In this document: piece after piece, positions 6,387-13,154 of the stretch
Position numbering within the stretch: position 1 is the first letter of the stretch
How the letters are laid out: each line of letters begins with the position of its first letter
NCBI GenBank assembly: GCA_023253415.1
Contig: JALRGK010000177.1
Span: forward strand, 1-17,345
Length of the DNA stretch: 17,345 bases
Source: Rhodocyclaceae bacterium
GTDB taxonomy: Bacteria > Pseudomonadota > Gammaproteobacteria > Burkholderiales > Rhodocyclaceae
Reading direction: 5' to 3'
Made by a program: the position numbers and the translations under genes
The notes under the pieces: generated by a model
Told to the model about the DNA's origin: nothing
The model's database searches: none
What the model saw: only the letters and a program-made list of their open reading frames with translations

Positions 6387-7490
6387 ATGCTGTTATTAAA
6401 GACCTCTAGAGAAACCTTGCTGGCACCTCTGCAAACCGTATCCGGTATTGTTGAGAAGCGTCATACCCTCCCTATTCTCTCGAATGTACTGATCGAGAAA
6501 AAAGGATCTATGTTGACGATGGTGGCCACGGATATCGAAATCCAGATTACAACAGGCGTTAGTTTGGAAGGCGATGCGGAAGGTTCTGTGACCGTTGGCG
6601 CACGAAAGCTTCAGGACATCCTCCGCTCCCTGCCGGAAGAATCCACTGTCAGTTTGGATATGGACGACAAGCGTCTGGTCGTGAAGGCAGGAAAGAGTCG
6701 TTTCTCCTTGCAGACACTGCCAGCAGAAGATTTTCCGCAAATGAATCTGAACCCCGCTAACCAGGTTTCGTTCACGGTGACACAGAAATCATTCAAGCAC
6801 CTGCTGGGTCAGACGCAATACGCTATGGCGGCTCAGGATGTTCGTTACTATCTGAATGGCATGTTGCTTCAAGTCGAAGGTAACGCATTGCGTTCAGTAG
6901 CAACGGACGGTCACCGTCTGGCTTTTGCCCAGATGGATATCGCAGAAAGTCTGGAGCGACAGGAAATCATTCTGCCGCGTAAATCGGTGCTTGAACTGGC
7001 CCGTTTGCTGGCAGATTCCGAAGATCCGCTCAACATCACATTGGCGCACAATCAGGCTCGTTTCTCATTTGGCGATGTGGTGTTTGTAACCAAACTGATT
7101 GATGGCAAGTTCCCGGATTACACCCGTGTCATTCCGCCGAATTTCACACAGGAACTGACACTGAACCGTATTGCTTTCAGTCAATCGCTACAACGTGCCC
7201 GTATTCTCTCGAACGAGAAGTTCTCGGGTGTGCGTCTGATTCTAGAAAATGGCGTGTTGAAAATCAGTGCAGCCAATGCCGAGCAGGAAGAAGCACAGGA
7301 AGAGATTGAGGTCGATTACAACGGTGATCGTCTCGATATTGGTTTCAATGTGAATTATCTGCTGGATGTGTTGAGCCACGTCAGTGATGAAAATGTTGTC
7401 TGGCGTTTCAACGACTCTAACTCAAGCGCACTCTTTGGTCCGATTGATAGCACCAACTTCAAGTATGTCGTTATGCCGATGCGCATCTGA
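6387..7490 (+). CDS. dnaN: DNA polymerase III beta subunit (sliding clamp)
   Basis: The beta clamp is a ring-shaped dimer that tethers DNA polymerase III to DNA. It also recruits MutS, Hda and translesion polymerases through its C-terminal hydrophobic pocket. The 367 residues match the family length (about 366). Recognisable blocks include KRHTLPILSNVLIE near the N-terminus, VATDGHRLAFAQ, FPDYTRVIPPNF, the LSNEKFSGVRL segment, and the C-terminal end KYVVMPMRI, which closes the pocket. ATG at 6387 is preceded by AGGA about 8-9 bases upstream. A perfect DnaA box lies 38 bases upstream. The next gene is gyrB after 51 bases. There is no recF between them, unlike the gammaproteobacterial dnaA-dnaN-recF-gyrB order. 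Confidence 0.98.
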   Translation: MLLLKTSRETLLAPLQTVSGIVEKRHTLPILSNVLIEKKGSMLTMVATDIEIQITTGVSLEGDAEGSVTVGARKLQDILRSLPEESTVSLDMDDKRLVVKAGKSRFSLQTLPAEDFPQMNLNPANQVSFTVTQKSFKHLLGQTQYAMAAQDVRYYLNGMLLQVEGNALRSVATDGHRLAFAQMDIAESLERQEIILPRKSVLELARLLADSEDPLNITLAHNQARFSFGDVVFVTKLIDGKFPDYTRVIPPNFTQELTLNRIAFSQSLQRARILSNEKFSGVRLILENGVLKISAANAEQEEAQEEIEVDYNGDRLDIGFNVNYLLDVLSHVSDENVVWRFNDSNSSALFGPIDSTNFKYVVMPMRI

Positions 7491-7504
7491 TGCGATATCT
7501 GTAT

Positions 7505-7542
7505 TTGAAATACCCTGTTTGAATTACCAAAGTTGAAAACGA
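7505..7542 (+). repeat. Three TTGAA-type direct repeats at 14-base spacing
   Basis: TTGAAATACC (7505-7514), TTGAATTACC (7519-7528) and TTGAAAACGA (7533-7542) start exactly 14 bases apart. The first two match at nine of ten positions, the third at seven of ten with the first. The first unit also lies in a small dyad, GTATTT-G-AAATAC (7501-7513). They fill the dnaN-gyrB gap up to the gyrB start codon. Function unknown; they may be chance in an AT-rich spacer. Confidence 0.5.
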
Positions 7543-10034
7543 TGTCCGATAAGAAAACCACGCAAGCACCTGATTACGATGAATCCTCTATCCAGCAGCT
7601 GGAAGGCCTGGAAGCGGTTCGCAAACGGCCGGGCATGTACATCGGTGATACATCCGATGGCAGTGGCTTGCACCATATGGTGTTCGAAGTCGTTGATAAC
7701 GGGATTGATGAAGCCTTAGCTGGCCATTGCGATGACATCGTTGTCACGATCCATGCCGACAACTCGATATCGGTCAAAGATAACGGTCGCGGTATTCCGA
7801 CGGGGATCAAGTTTGACGACAAGCATGAACCGAAGCGTTCAGCGGCTGAAATCGTGATGTGTGTCCTGCATGCCGGCGGTAAGTTCAACCAGAACAGCTA
7901 TAAGGTATCTGGTGGCCTGCATGGTGTTGGTGTTTCCTGTGTCAATGCGCTGTCGCAATGGCTGAAGCTGACCATTCGTCGCGACGGTAAAAAGCATTTC
8001 ATGGAGTTCAACCAGGGTAAGGCCGTCAACCGAGTGATTGAAATGCAGAATGGCGTAGAAGTTTCGCCGCTGCAGATTATTGGTGACACCGAAAACCGTG
8101 GCACGGAAGTACATTTTCTGGCCGATCCGGAAATTTTCGGCAAAGTTGAGTTCCACTATGAAATTCTGGCCAAGCGTCTGCGCGAACTGTCGTTCCTGAA
8201 TAACGGTGTGCGTGTTCGCCTTGTTGATCAGCGTACTGGCAAGGAAGAAGATTTCGCGTTTTCGGGCGGTGTCAAAGGTTTCGTTGACTACATCAACAAG
8301 AACAAGACCGTACTGCACCCGAACGTGTTCTATTCCACCGGCGAAAGCAAAGTCGGAGAAGCCACGATCTCTGTTGAAGTCGCTATGCAGTGGAATGACT
8401 CTTACGCCGAGAATGTCCTCTGCTTCACGAACAACATTCCGCAGTCTGATGGGGGTACTCACCTGACTGGTCTGCGTGCCGCGATGACGCGTGTTATCAA
8501 TAAGTACATCGAAGAAAACGATATTGCTAAAAAGGCTAAGGTCGATATCACCGGCGATGATATGCGCGAAGGTCTGACCTGCGTGCTGTCGGTGAAGATG
8601 CCGGACCCCAAGTTTGCCTCGCAAACCAAGATGAAACTGGTGTCTTCTGAAGCCCGCCCGGCTGTGGAAGAAGTGGTTGCCCAGAAGCTTGCGGACTTCC
8701 TGCTGGAACGCCCGGCCGATGCCAAAGTGATTACGGGCAAGATTGTTGAAGCCGCCCGTGCCCGCGATGCCGCTCGTAAAGCCCGCGAAATGACGCGCCG
8801 TAAGAGCGTCATGGATGGCGTTGGTCTGCCCGGTAAACTTGCGGATTGCCAGGAAAAAGATCCGAGCAAGTGCGAACTGTACCTGGTGGAGGGTGACTCC
8901 GCCGGTGGTTCTGCCAAACAGGGTCGAGATCGTAAGTTTCAGGCCATTCTGCCGCTCAAGGGCAAGATCCTTAATGTCGAGAAAGCCCGTTTTGACAAAC
9001 TGATCGGTTCGCAGGAAATTGCCACGCTGATTACGGCTCTTGGTACCGGTATCGGCAAAGACGAATACAAACCGGAAAAACTGCGCTACCACCGTATCAT
9101 TATCATGACCGATGCCGACGTCGATGGTGCACACATCCGTACACTGCTGCTCACCTTCTTCTATCGTCAGATGCCGGAGCTGGTCGAACGGGGCCATATC
9201 TACATTGCCCAACCGCCTTTGTATAAGGTGAAGCACGGTAAAACCGAGCGTTATCTCAAGGATGATCACGAATATCATCAGTTCCTGCTGCAAATGGCGC
9301 TGGATGACGCCAGGCTGCAGCCGGCGAAGGGTAAAGCCATTGAAGGTGAAGCGCTTGCTGATCTAGCCCGCAGCTTCCTGCTGTCGGAAGCCATTATTGA
9401 TCGTCTGTCGTATCTAATTCACCCCGAAGTGCTGCATACGTTGGTTAACGACAACCTGACGATTGACCTGAGTGACGAAAAAGCCGCTCAGAGCGCCGCA
9501 AATGCATTAACCAAGGCCTTGGGGTCAGGTCAGGTGCGTGCGTCGCATGAGAAGCCTCTGGAGATCGTTGCTGCCTATGATGCGAATCGGGAGAGCTGGG
9601 TACTTCGTCTGGAACGTTGGCACCATGGCAATTTGAAGCTAGGCCTCATCGATCAGGATTTCCTGTCGTCGGGTGATTACACCCAGCTACGTAAAACGGC
9701 CGAACTACTTGCTGATCTGACCAATGGTGGCGCTGTGATCCACCGTGGTGAAAAACAGCTGTCAGTGACCCGTTTCAGCGAAGCCATGCAGTGGTTGTTC
9801 AATGAAGTTGAGCGTGGCATTGGTAAGCAGCGCTATAAAGGGCTGGGTGAAATGAACCCCGAGCAGCTGTGGGAAACCACCATGGATCCGACGGTGCGTC
9901 GTTTGCTCAAAGTTCAGATCGAAGATGCGATCGGCGCGGATCAGATCTTCTCGACTCTGATGGGTGAGCTGGTTGAACCACGTCGCGCCTTCATTGAAAC
10001 CAACGCACTCACGGCACGCAACATTGATGCTTGA
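7542..10034 (+). CDS. gyrB: DNA gyrase subunit B
   Basis: GyrB supplies the ATPase and TOPRIM halves of DNA gyrase, which introduces negative supercoils. Visible features, numbered from the ATG used here, include the GHKL ATPase motifs EVVDNGIDEAL (49-59), DNGRGIP (80-86) and GGLHGVGVSCVNAL (124-137). The TOPRIM motifs EGDSAGG (450-456) and TDADVDGAH (523-531) follow. The C-terminal block QRYKGLGEMNPEQLWETTMDP is typical. The form is the longer proteobacterial one with an insert between TOPRIM and the C-terminus (about 590-760), and a total of 830 residues. I chose ATG at 7542. A TTG three codons earlier (7533) is in frame but less likely. A perfect terminator follows 21 bases past the stop. 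Confidence 0.98.
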   Translation: MSDKKTTQAPDYDESSIQQLEGLEAVRKRPGMYIGDTSDGSGLHHMVFEVVDNGIDEALAGHCDDIVVTIHADNSISVKDNGRGIPTGIKFDDKHEPKRSAAEIVMCVLHAGGKFNQNSYKVSGGLHGVGVSCVNALSQWLKLTIRRDGKKHFMEFNQGKAVNRVIEMQNGVEVSPLQIIGDTENRGTEVHFLADPEIFGKVEFHYEILAKRLRELSFLNNGVRVRLVDQRTGKEEDFAFSGGVKGFVDYINKNKTVLHPNVFYSTGESKVGEATISVEVAMQWNDSYAENVLCFTNNIPQSDGGTHLTGLRAAMTRVINKYIEENDIAKKAKVDITGDDMREGLTCVLSVKMPDPKFASQTKMKLVSSEARPAVEEVVAQKLADFLLERPADAKVITGKIVEAARARDAARKAREMTRRKSVMDGVGLPGKLADCQEKDPSKCELYLVEGDSAGGSAKQGRDRKFQAILPLKGKILNVEKARFDKLIGSQEIATLITALGTGIGKDEYKPEKLRYHRIIIMTDADVDGAHIRTLLLTFFYRQMPELVERGHIYIAQPPLYKVKHGKTERYLKDDHEYHQFLLQMALDDARLQPAKGKAIEGEALADLARSFLLSEAIIDRLSYLIHPEVLHTLVNDNLTIDLSDEKAAQSAANALTKALGSGQVRASHEKPLEIVAAYDANRESWVLRLERWHHGNLKLGLIDQDFLSSGDYTQLRKTAELLADLTNGGAVIHRGEKQLSVTRFSEAMQWLFNEVERGIGKQRYKGLGEMNPEQLWETTMDPTVRRLLKVQIEDAIGADQIFSTLMGELVEPRRAFIETNALTARNIDA

Positions 10035-10055
10035 GTTTTAATGCGTCAGTTTCTG

Positions 10056-10084
10056 AAAACGGCCCGCTTCGGCGGGCCGTTTTT
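10056..10084 (+). terminator. Rho-independent terminator after gyrB
   Basis: AAAACGGCCCGC (10056-10067) and its perfect complement (10072-10083) flank a TTCG tetraloop, and the run ends in TTTTT. This is an ideal intrinsic terminator ending the dnaN-gyrB transcript. The 92 bases from here to the next gene show no further structure I can support. Confidence 0.95.
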
Positions 10085-10176
10085 CATGAAATATGGAATT
10101 CGATGCTTTTAAAGAAATTTAGAGGCCTATTAGACGGAGTTGGTGCCATTTAACGACAGTTACAAACACCGAAAAC

Positions 10177-10923
10177 ATGAGCAAAAAATCAAAACCCAAT
10201 AAAAACAATACCTTGGAGCGTGTGCTGCATAGCCAGGGTTTCGGTGCCCGCAAACTTTGTCGAAACCTAATCCGATCAGGTTCGGTTAGCGTCAACGGTA
10301 TCGTCTGTGAGGATCCCGATCAGGCATTTGAAACCGATAATCTACAGCTTGAGGTTGATGGTTACGAGGGCGTTTGGCCCTATTGTGAGAATGCCTACCT
10401 GCTCCTTAACAAGCCCGCTGGCTACGAATGCTCACGAGCGCCAAAGCATCACCCGAGTATTCTGTCGTTGCTGCCGGATCCGTTGCGTGAGCGGGATGTG
10501 CAGCCGGTCGGACGGCTGGATGTGGAGACAACCGGGCTGCTGCTGCTCACCGATGACGGTCAGTGTATTCATGTGCTCACATCGCCAAAGCATGCGGTAC
10601 CCAAAGTCTACCGTGCCGAGTTGGCAGAGACAGCGGATCAGTCTTTGTGTGACAAGCTATTATCCGGCGTTTTACTCAAGGATGAAGCCGAAACTATTGC
10701 TGCCGATGCGTGCGTGCTGCTTAACCCAAACGCCTTGGAAATGATCATTTCTCAAGGCAAGTATCACCAGGTGCGTCGTATGATCGCAGCCGCGGGGAAC
10801 CATGTTCAATCGCTGGAACGTGTGGCAATCGGAGAATTGACATTGCCGGCCGATCTTGCGCCAGGCAACTGGCAATGGCTTGATGCGACACAGATGCGCT
10901 TGGCAGGGTGGACACCCAAATAA
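10177..10923 (+). CDS. rsuA: RsuA-family pseudouridine synthase (likely 16S rRNA Psi516)
   Basis: The 248-residue protein has an N-terminal S4-like RNA-binding domain (about 12-60, LERVLHSQGFGARKLCRNLIRSGSVSVNG) and then the RsuA/RluB/E/F catalytic domain. The catalytic aspartate is D115 in GRLDVETTGLLLLTDDG (112-128). Further family blocks are LLNKPAGYECS (76-86), TSPKHAVPKVYRAEL (135-149) and KYHQVRRMIAAAGNHV (195-210). The SPKH...KVY pattern is closest to what I recall of RsuA, which modifies U516 of 16S rRNA. RluB, RluE or RluF specificity cannot be excluded. No strong ribosome binding site precedes the ATG. The gene stands between the gyrB terminator and a terminator-like hairpin that starts at the base after its stop codon and contains a parS-like site. 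Confidence 0.85.
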   Translation: MSKKSKPNKNNTLERVLHSQGFGARKLCRNLIRSGSVSVNGIVCEDPDQAFETDNLQLEVDGYEGVWPYCENAYLLLNKPAGYECSRAPKHHPSILSLLPDPLRERDVQPVGRLDVETTGLLLLTDDGQCIHVLTSPKHAVPKVYRAELAETADQSLCDKLLSGVLLKDEAETIAADACVLLNPNALEMIISQGKYHQVRRMIAAAGNHVQSLERVAIGELTLPADLAPGNWQWLDATQMRLAGWTPK

Positions 10924-10955
10924 CGCATCAATGCTCCACGTGGAACATTGATGCG
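10924..10955 (+). terminator. Terminator-like inverted repeat after rsuA, centred on a parS-like site
   Basis: This 32-base dyad begins at the base right after the rsuA stop codon. Its arms CGCATCAATG (10924-10933) and CATTGATGCG (10946-10955) match perfectly, and the centre (CTCCACGTGGAA) is itself palindromic apart from one mismatched pair (10934/10945). Only ATTTAAA follows, so the T-run is short and termination may be partial. The dyad centre (10939.5) coincides exactly with the centre of the parS-like site 10932-10947. Confidence 0.65.
10932..10947. promoter_or_regulatory. parS-like ParB-binding site 1
   Basis: TGCTCCACGTGGAACA differs from a symmetric parS variant (TGTTCCACGTGGAACA) at one base and keeps the invariant CACGTG core. 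By itself it is the weakest of the three sites, because the outer C breaks symmetry. The two better sites nearby raise its credibility. Confidence 0.6.
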
Positions 10956-10982
10956 ATTTAAACATGCCGTTATCCGCTAAAA

Positions 10983-10998
10983 TGTTTCACGTGAAACA
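10983..10998. promoter_or_regulatory. parS: parS site 2, perfect consensus
   Basis: TGTTTCACGTGAAACA is the canonical 16-base bacterial parS palindrome with no mismatch, extended to 18 bases by flanking A and T (10982-10999). ParB binds parS, spreads with CTP, and with ParA and SMC segregates and organises the origin region. It lies 33 bases before the oxyR start codon. A -10-like TAAAAT (10978-10983) touches its edge, so a start site within parS is possible. No parA or parB gene is in the window. In many proteobacteria these lie near mnmG-rsmG, which is not seen here. Confidence 0.92.
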
Positions 10999-11031
10999 TC
11001 ATACATTGATGGTATTCCTGAAAGGACGGCG

Positions 11032-11994
11032 ATGGCTTCCATGACTTTGACTGAAATGCGCTACATCAACGCATTGGATAAAACGCGGCATTTCGGTAAA
11101 GCCGCCGATGTTTGCCATGTGAGTCAGCCGACTTTATCTGTCGCCATCAAGAAGGTTGAACAACAGATTGGTGCGCCATTGTTTGAGCGTGGCGCATCAG
11201 AGATACGACCGACGCCTCTGGGAGAACTAATTGTTGCTCAAATCAAGCGCGTTCTCGATGAGACATTGCGTCTTGAAGAAATTGCCACGCAAAGTCGAGA
11301 CCCTCTCAAAGGACCATTAAGAGTGGGTGTGATTTATACCATCGCACCTTACCTGTTACCGTCATTGATCCCCGTGCTGCACAAGCTGGCACCCGATATG
11401 CCACTTTTTCTGCGAGAGGATTTCACGGCTAATCTGATCCCTATGCTTAAAGATGGGGAATTAGACGTTCTGGTGTTGGCGCTGCCGGTGGATGTGCCAG
11501 GCATCGTGTCACAGAAAGTCTATGAAGAACCGTTCAGAGTCGTTGTGCCTGCCTCGCATGCTTGGGCTGGTCGTGAAAAGATCAACCCGGCAGAGCTTGA
11601 TGGTGAGCAGCTACTCTTGTTGGGGAGTGGTAATTGCTTCCGAGATCAGGTGCTTGAGGCATGTCCAAGATTGCAACGAGCGGAAGGGCTGGCGGGTTCG
11701 CTCGAAGGAAGTTCGCTTGAAACCATACGTCATATGGTAGCCAGTGGTGCCGGCGTGGCGGTGATGCCAAGTTCTGCTGCAGATCCGCTCGTTGGCCGTG
11801 AGCCGATGGTGAGGGTTTTGCCTTTTGCAAACACGGTCAAAAGCAACAGTGAAACGACCGCAGGGAGTACTGCGGCGCGCGTTGTTGGCCTCGCCTGGCG
11901 GACAACGTTTCCTAGACCGAAAGCCATTGACGCTGTGCGCCACGCCATCCTTTCATGCCAATTGCCGGGTGTTAAAACAACGTCTAATAGTTAA
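11032..11994 (+). CDS. oxyR: OxyR-type peroxide-sensing LysR-family regulator
   Basis: OxyR is a LysR-type activator that senses hydrogen peroxide through a disulfide between two cysteines and switches on catalase, peroxiredoxin and related genes. The N-terminal winged helix-turn-helix (about 5-63) reads RHFGKAADVCHVSQPTLSVAIKK. The link to the sensor domain is GPLRVGVIYTIAPYLLP (94-110). Both redox cysteines are present in GNCFRDQVLEAC, at C202 and C211, with the same spacing of nine as C199 and C208 of E. coli OxyR. SLETIRHMVASGAGVAVMP is also typical. The 320-residue length is slightly longer than the usual 305, from a short C-terminal insert (SNSETTAGSTAA) and tail. ATG at 11032 has AAAGGA five to six bases upstream. 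A second ATG lies three codons later. The gene is flanked by parS-like sites on both sides. Confidence 0.9.
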   Translation: MASMTLTEMRYINALDKTRHFGKAADVCHVSQPTLSVAIKKVEQQIGAPLFERGASEIRPTPLGELIVAQIKRVLDETLRLEEIATQSRDPLKGPLRVGVIYTIAPYLLPSLIPVLHKLAPDMPLFLREDFTANLIPMLKDGELDVLVLALPVDVPGIVSQKVYEEPFRVVVPASHAWAGREKINPAELDGEQLLLLGSGNCFRDQVLEACPRLQRAEGLAGSLEGSSLETIRHMVASGAGVAVMPSSAADPLVGREPMVRVLPFANTVKSNSETTAGSTAARVVGLAWRTTFPRPKAIDAVRHAILSCQLPGVKTTSNS

Positions 11995-12005
11995 GTGCTT
12001 CAATA

Positions 12006-12041
12006 AAAATGCCGATGTTCCACGTGAAACATCGGCATTTT
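12006..12041. terminator. Bidirectional terminator between oxyR and the HIT gene, centred on parS
   Basis: A 36-base inverted repeat starts AAAATGCCGATGTT and ends AACATCGGCATTTT. It is perfect apart from one non-pairing position near the centre (12020/12027). The A4 at one end and T4 at the other make it work as an intrinsic terminator in both directions, as suits the convergent oxyR (stop at 11994) and HIT gene (stop at 12080). Its centre (12023.5) is exactly the centre of parS 12016-12031. Confidence 0.85.
12016..12031. promoter_or_regulatory. parS: parS site 3, consensus match
   Basis: TGTTCCACGTGAAACA matches the TGTTNCACGTGAAACA parS consensus exactly, with one asymmetric position. It lies 1033 bases from site 2 and 1084 bases from site 1, and forms the inner part of the terminator stem and loop between two convergent genes. 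Confidence 0.85.
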
Positions 12042-12079
12042 GCTCTGAATGACGAACCCTGATAACGGCTATTCATGCG

Positions 12080-12493
12080 TTATTGAGTCAATGTTTGAGT
12101 GAGGTGCTGGATGATCGCAGTCCGATCAAAAGATGGCTTCGTCAGCCAGTCGCGTTTGGCATTCGCCCATATGGGGTCGGGAAAGTGGCTGTCGTTCTCC
12201 CAGCGGGGAATGATGTGCCAGTGAACGTGAGGTACCACATTGCCAAGGCTGGCTAGGTTGATCTTGCTGGGTACCAGCGCACCACGTAATGCAGCCTCAA
12301 CGGCATAAACGGCTTGCATTAGCGCGGAGCGCTCGTCGATGGAAAGGTCGCTCATCTCGGCGACATGTTTGTTGAGGATGACCCGGCAGAACCCGGGCCA
12401 CGCTGGATCGTTGACGGCAATTACTCTATATAAATCAGTGGCATACAAAATATCTTCGTCTACGACGCGACAAAGCGGACAGGGTGAGGTCAT
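12080..12493 (-). CDS. HIT-family (histidine triad) hydrolase
   Basis: The 137-residue protein has the histidine triad HVHWH (89-93) within the block NVVPHVHWHIIPRW. In this superfamily it binds the phosphate of nucleoside monophosphate esters, with the middle histidine as nucleophile. An N-terminal CPLC pair (5-8) and the block FCRVILNKHVAEMSDLS (35-51) also fit. Members hydrolyse nucleotide conjugates such as adenylyl or dinucleoside polyphosphate compounds. The exact substrate cannot be read from sequence. The ATG at 12493 lacks a strong ribosome binding site. It lies 71 bases downstream of ubiJ on the same strand, in the slot where ubiB follows ubiJ in E. coli. It ends at a bidirectional terminator shared with oxyR. 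The 71-base gap holds AT-rich sequence that could carry a promoter, but I see no clear one. Confidence 0.88.
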   Translation of the reverse strand: MTSPCPLCRVVDEDILYATDLYRVIAVNDPAWPGFCRVILNKHVAEMSDLSIDERSALMQAVYAVEAALRGALVPSKINLASLGNVVPHVHWHIIPRWENDSHFPDPIWANAKRDWLTKPSFDRTAIIQHLTQTLTQ

Positions 12494-12564
12494 GGTATAG
12501 GGTGGCCTATTTAAATCGCTCGCACAAAAGGGTAAAAAAGCGCTATTTTGCCCCGTGTGACGGC

Positions 12565-13149
12565 TTAAGGTTGCTGAAGGCGATCGAACCGTTGCTTTAA
12601 TCGCGCAACGTCGTTGCGCAAAGTGTCTACGTCAGAGATAAACGCTCGGATTTCTGGGTTGGGCACAATTACAGAATGCCCTTCAGCGACGTGCTCGGTG
12701 AATTGATCTTTGAGACGCGAAGCGATTTCTTCAATGCCCTGTTTTGCGCTGCTCAAAAAACCCATAGTTCTGTGTGCGGCAATGTCACCAATTTTCGATG
12801 CCAAAAAAGCCTCGGGGTCTGGCCGTATCTGTTCCATGACCTCGTTGAGGGCATTGGCCAGTTCAACGTTGCCGCGGATCTTTGCGGCCTTGATAACGCC
12901 ATGTCGTCCGTGGCTAATCAATAGCGCGGCGGCATTGGGTGGTAGGTCAATCGAAAGCGATGGTTCATCATCTCCGAAAACCTGGTGCGCGGCCAGCAAG
13001 CCATCTGGCTCAATGGTGTAGCGGAGTAAGGGGCGCTCCGCGAGGGTGACACGTAAGGATGCACCGGCAAAAGCAGCAAGACGTTGTGCCGCCCAGGGAT
13101 CGTCGCTGAGTGCGCGATTGATGACGGGCAGGGAAAGGCTGTGAAGCAT
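12565..13149 (-). CDS. ubiJ: Ubiquinone biosynthesis accessory factor UbiJ (SCP2 domain)
   Basis: UbiJ is a soluble lipid-binding accessory factor of the aerobic ubiquinone pathway. It helps hold the late Ubi enzymes and hydrophobic intermediates together. The 194 residues contain an SCP2-like sterol-carrier domain (about 8-112). It includes the strands LRVTLAERPLLRYTIEPDG and SLSIDLPPNAAALLI, and the G-N-V-E-L segment (KIRGNVELANALNEVMEQI). A C-terminal predicted coiled coil (about 165-192, IRAFISDVDTLRNDVARLKQRFDRL) is typical of UbiJ. Sequence identity to UbiJ is usually low, so the call leans on domain layout and on position: it starts five bases after ubiE, as in the ubiE-ubiJ-ubiB order of other proteobacteria. 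ubiB itself is not next to it. Confidence 0.85.
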   Translation of the reverse strand: MLHSLSLPVINRALSDDPWAAQRLAAFAGASLRVTLAERPLLRYTIEPDGLLAAHQVFGDDEPSLSIDLPPNAAALLISHGRHGVIKAAKIRGNVELANALNEVMEQIRPDPEAFLASKIGDIAAHRTMGFLSSAKQGIEEIASRLKDQFTEHVAEGHSVIVPNPEIRAFISDVDTLRNDVARLKQRFDRLQQP

Positions 13150-13154
13150 GGCGT

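Noticed and set aside
7839..9293. A 484-codon open frame on the minus strand
   Set aside because: It lies entirely antisense to gyrB, whose protein has all catalytic motifs. The antisense frame is low in complexity signals, shows no recognisable domain and reflects the codon bias of gyrB.
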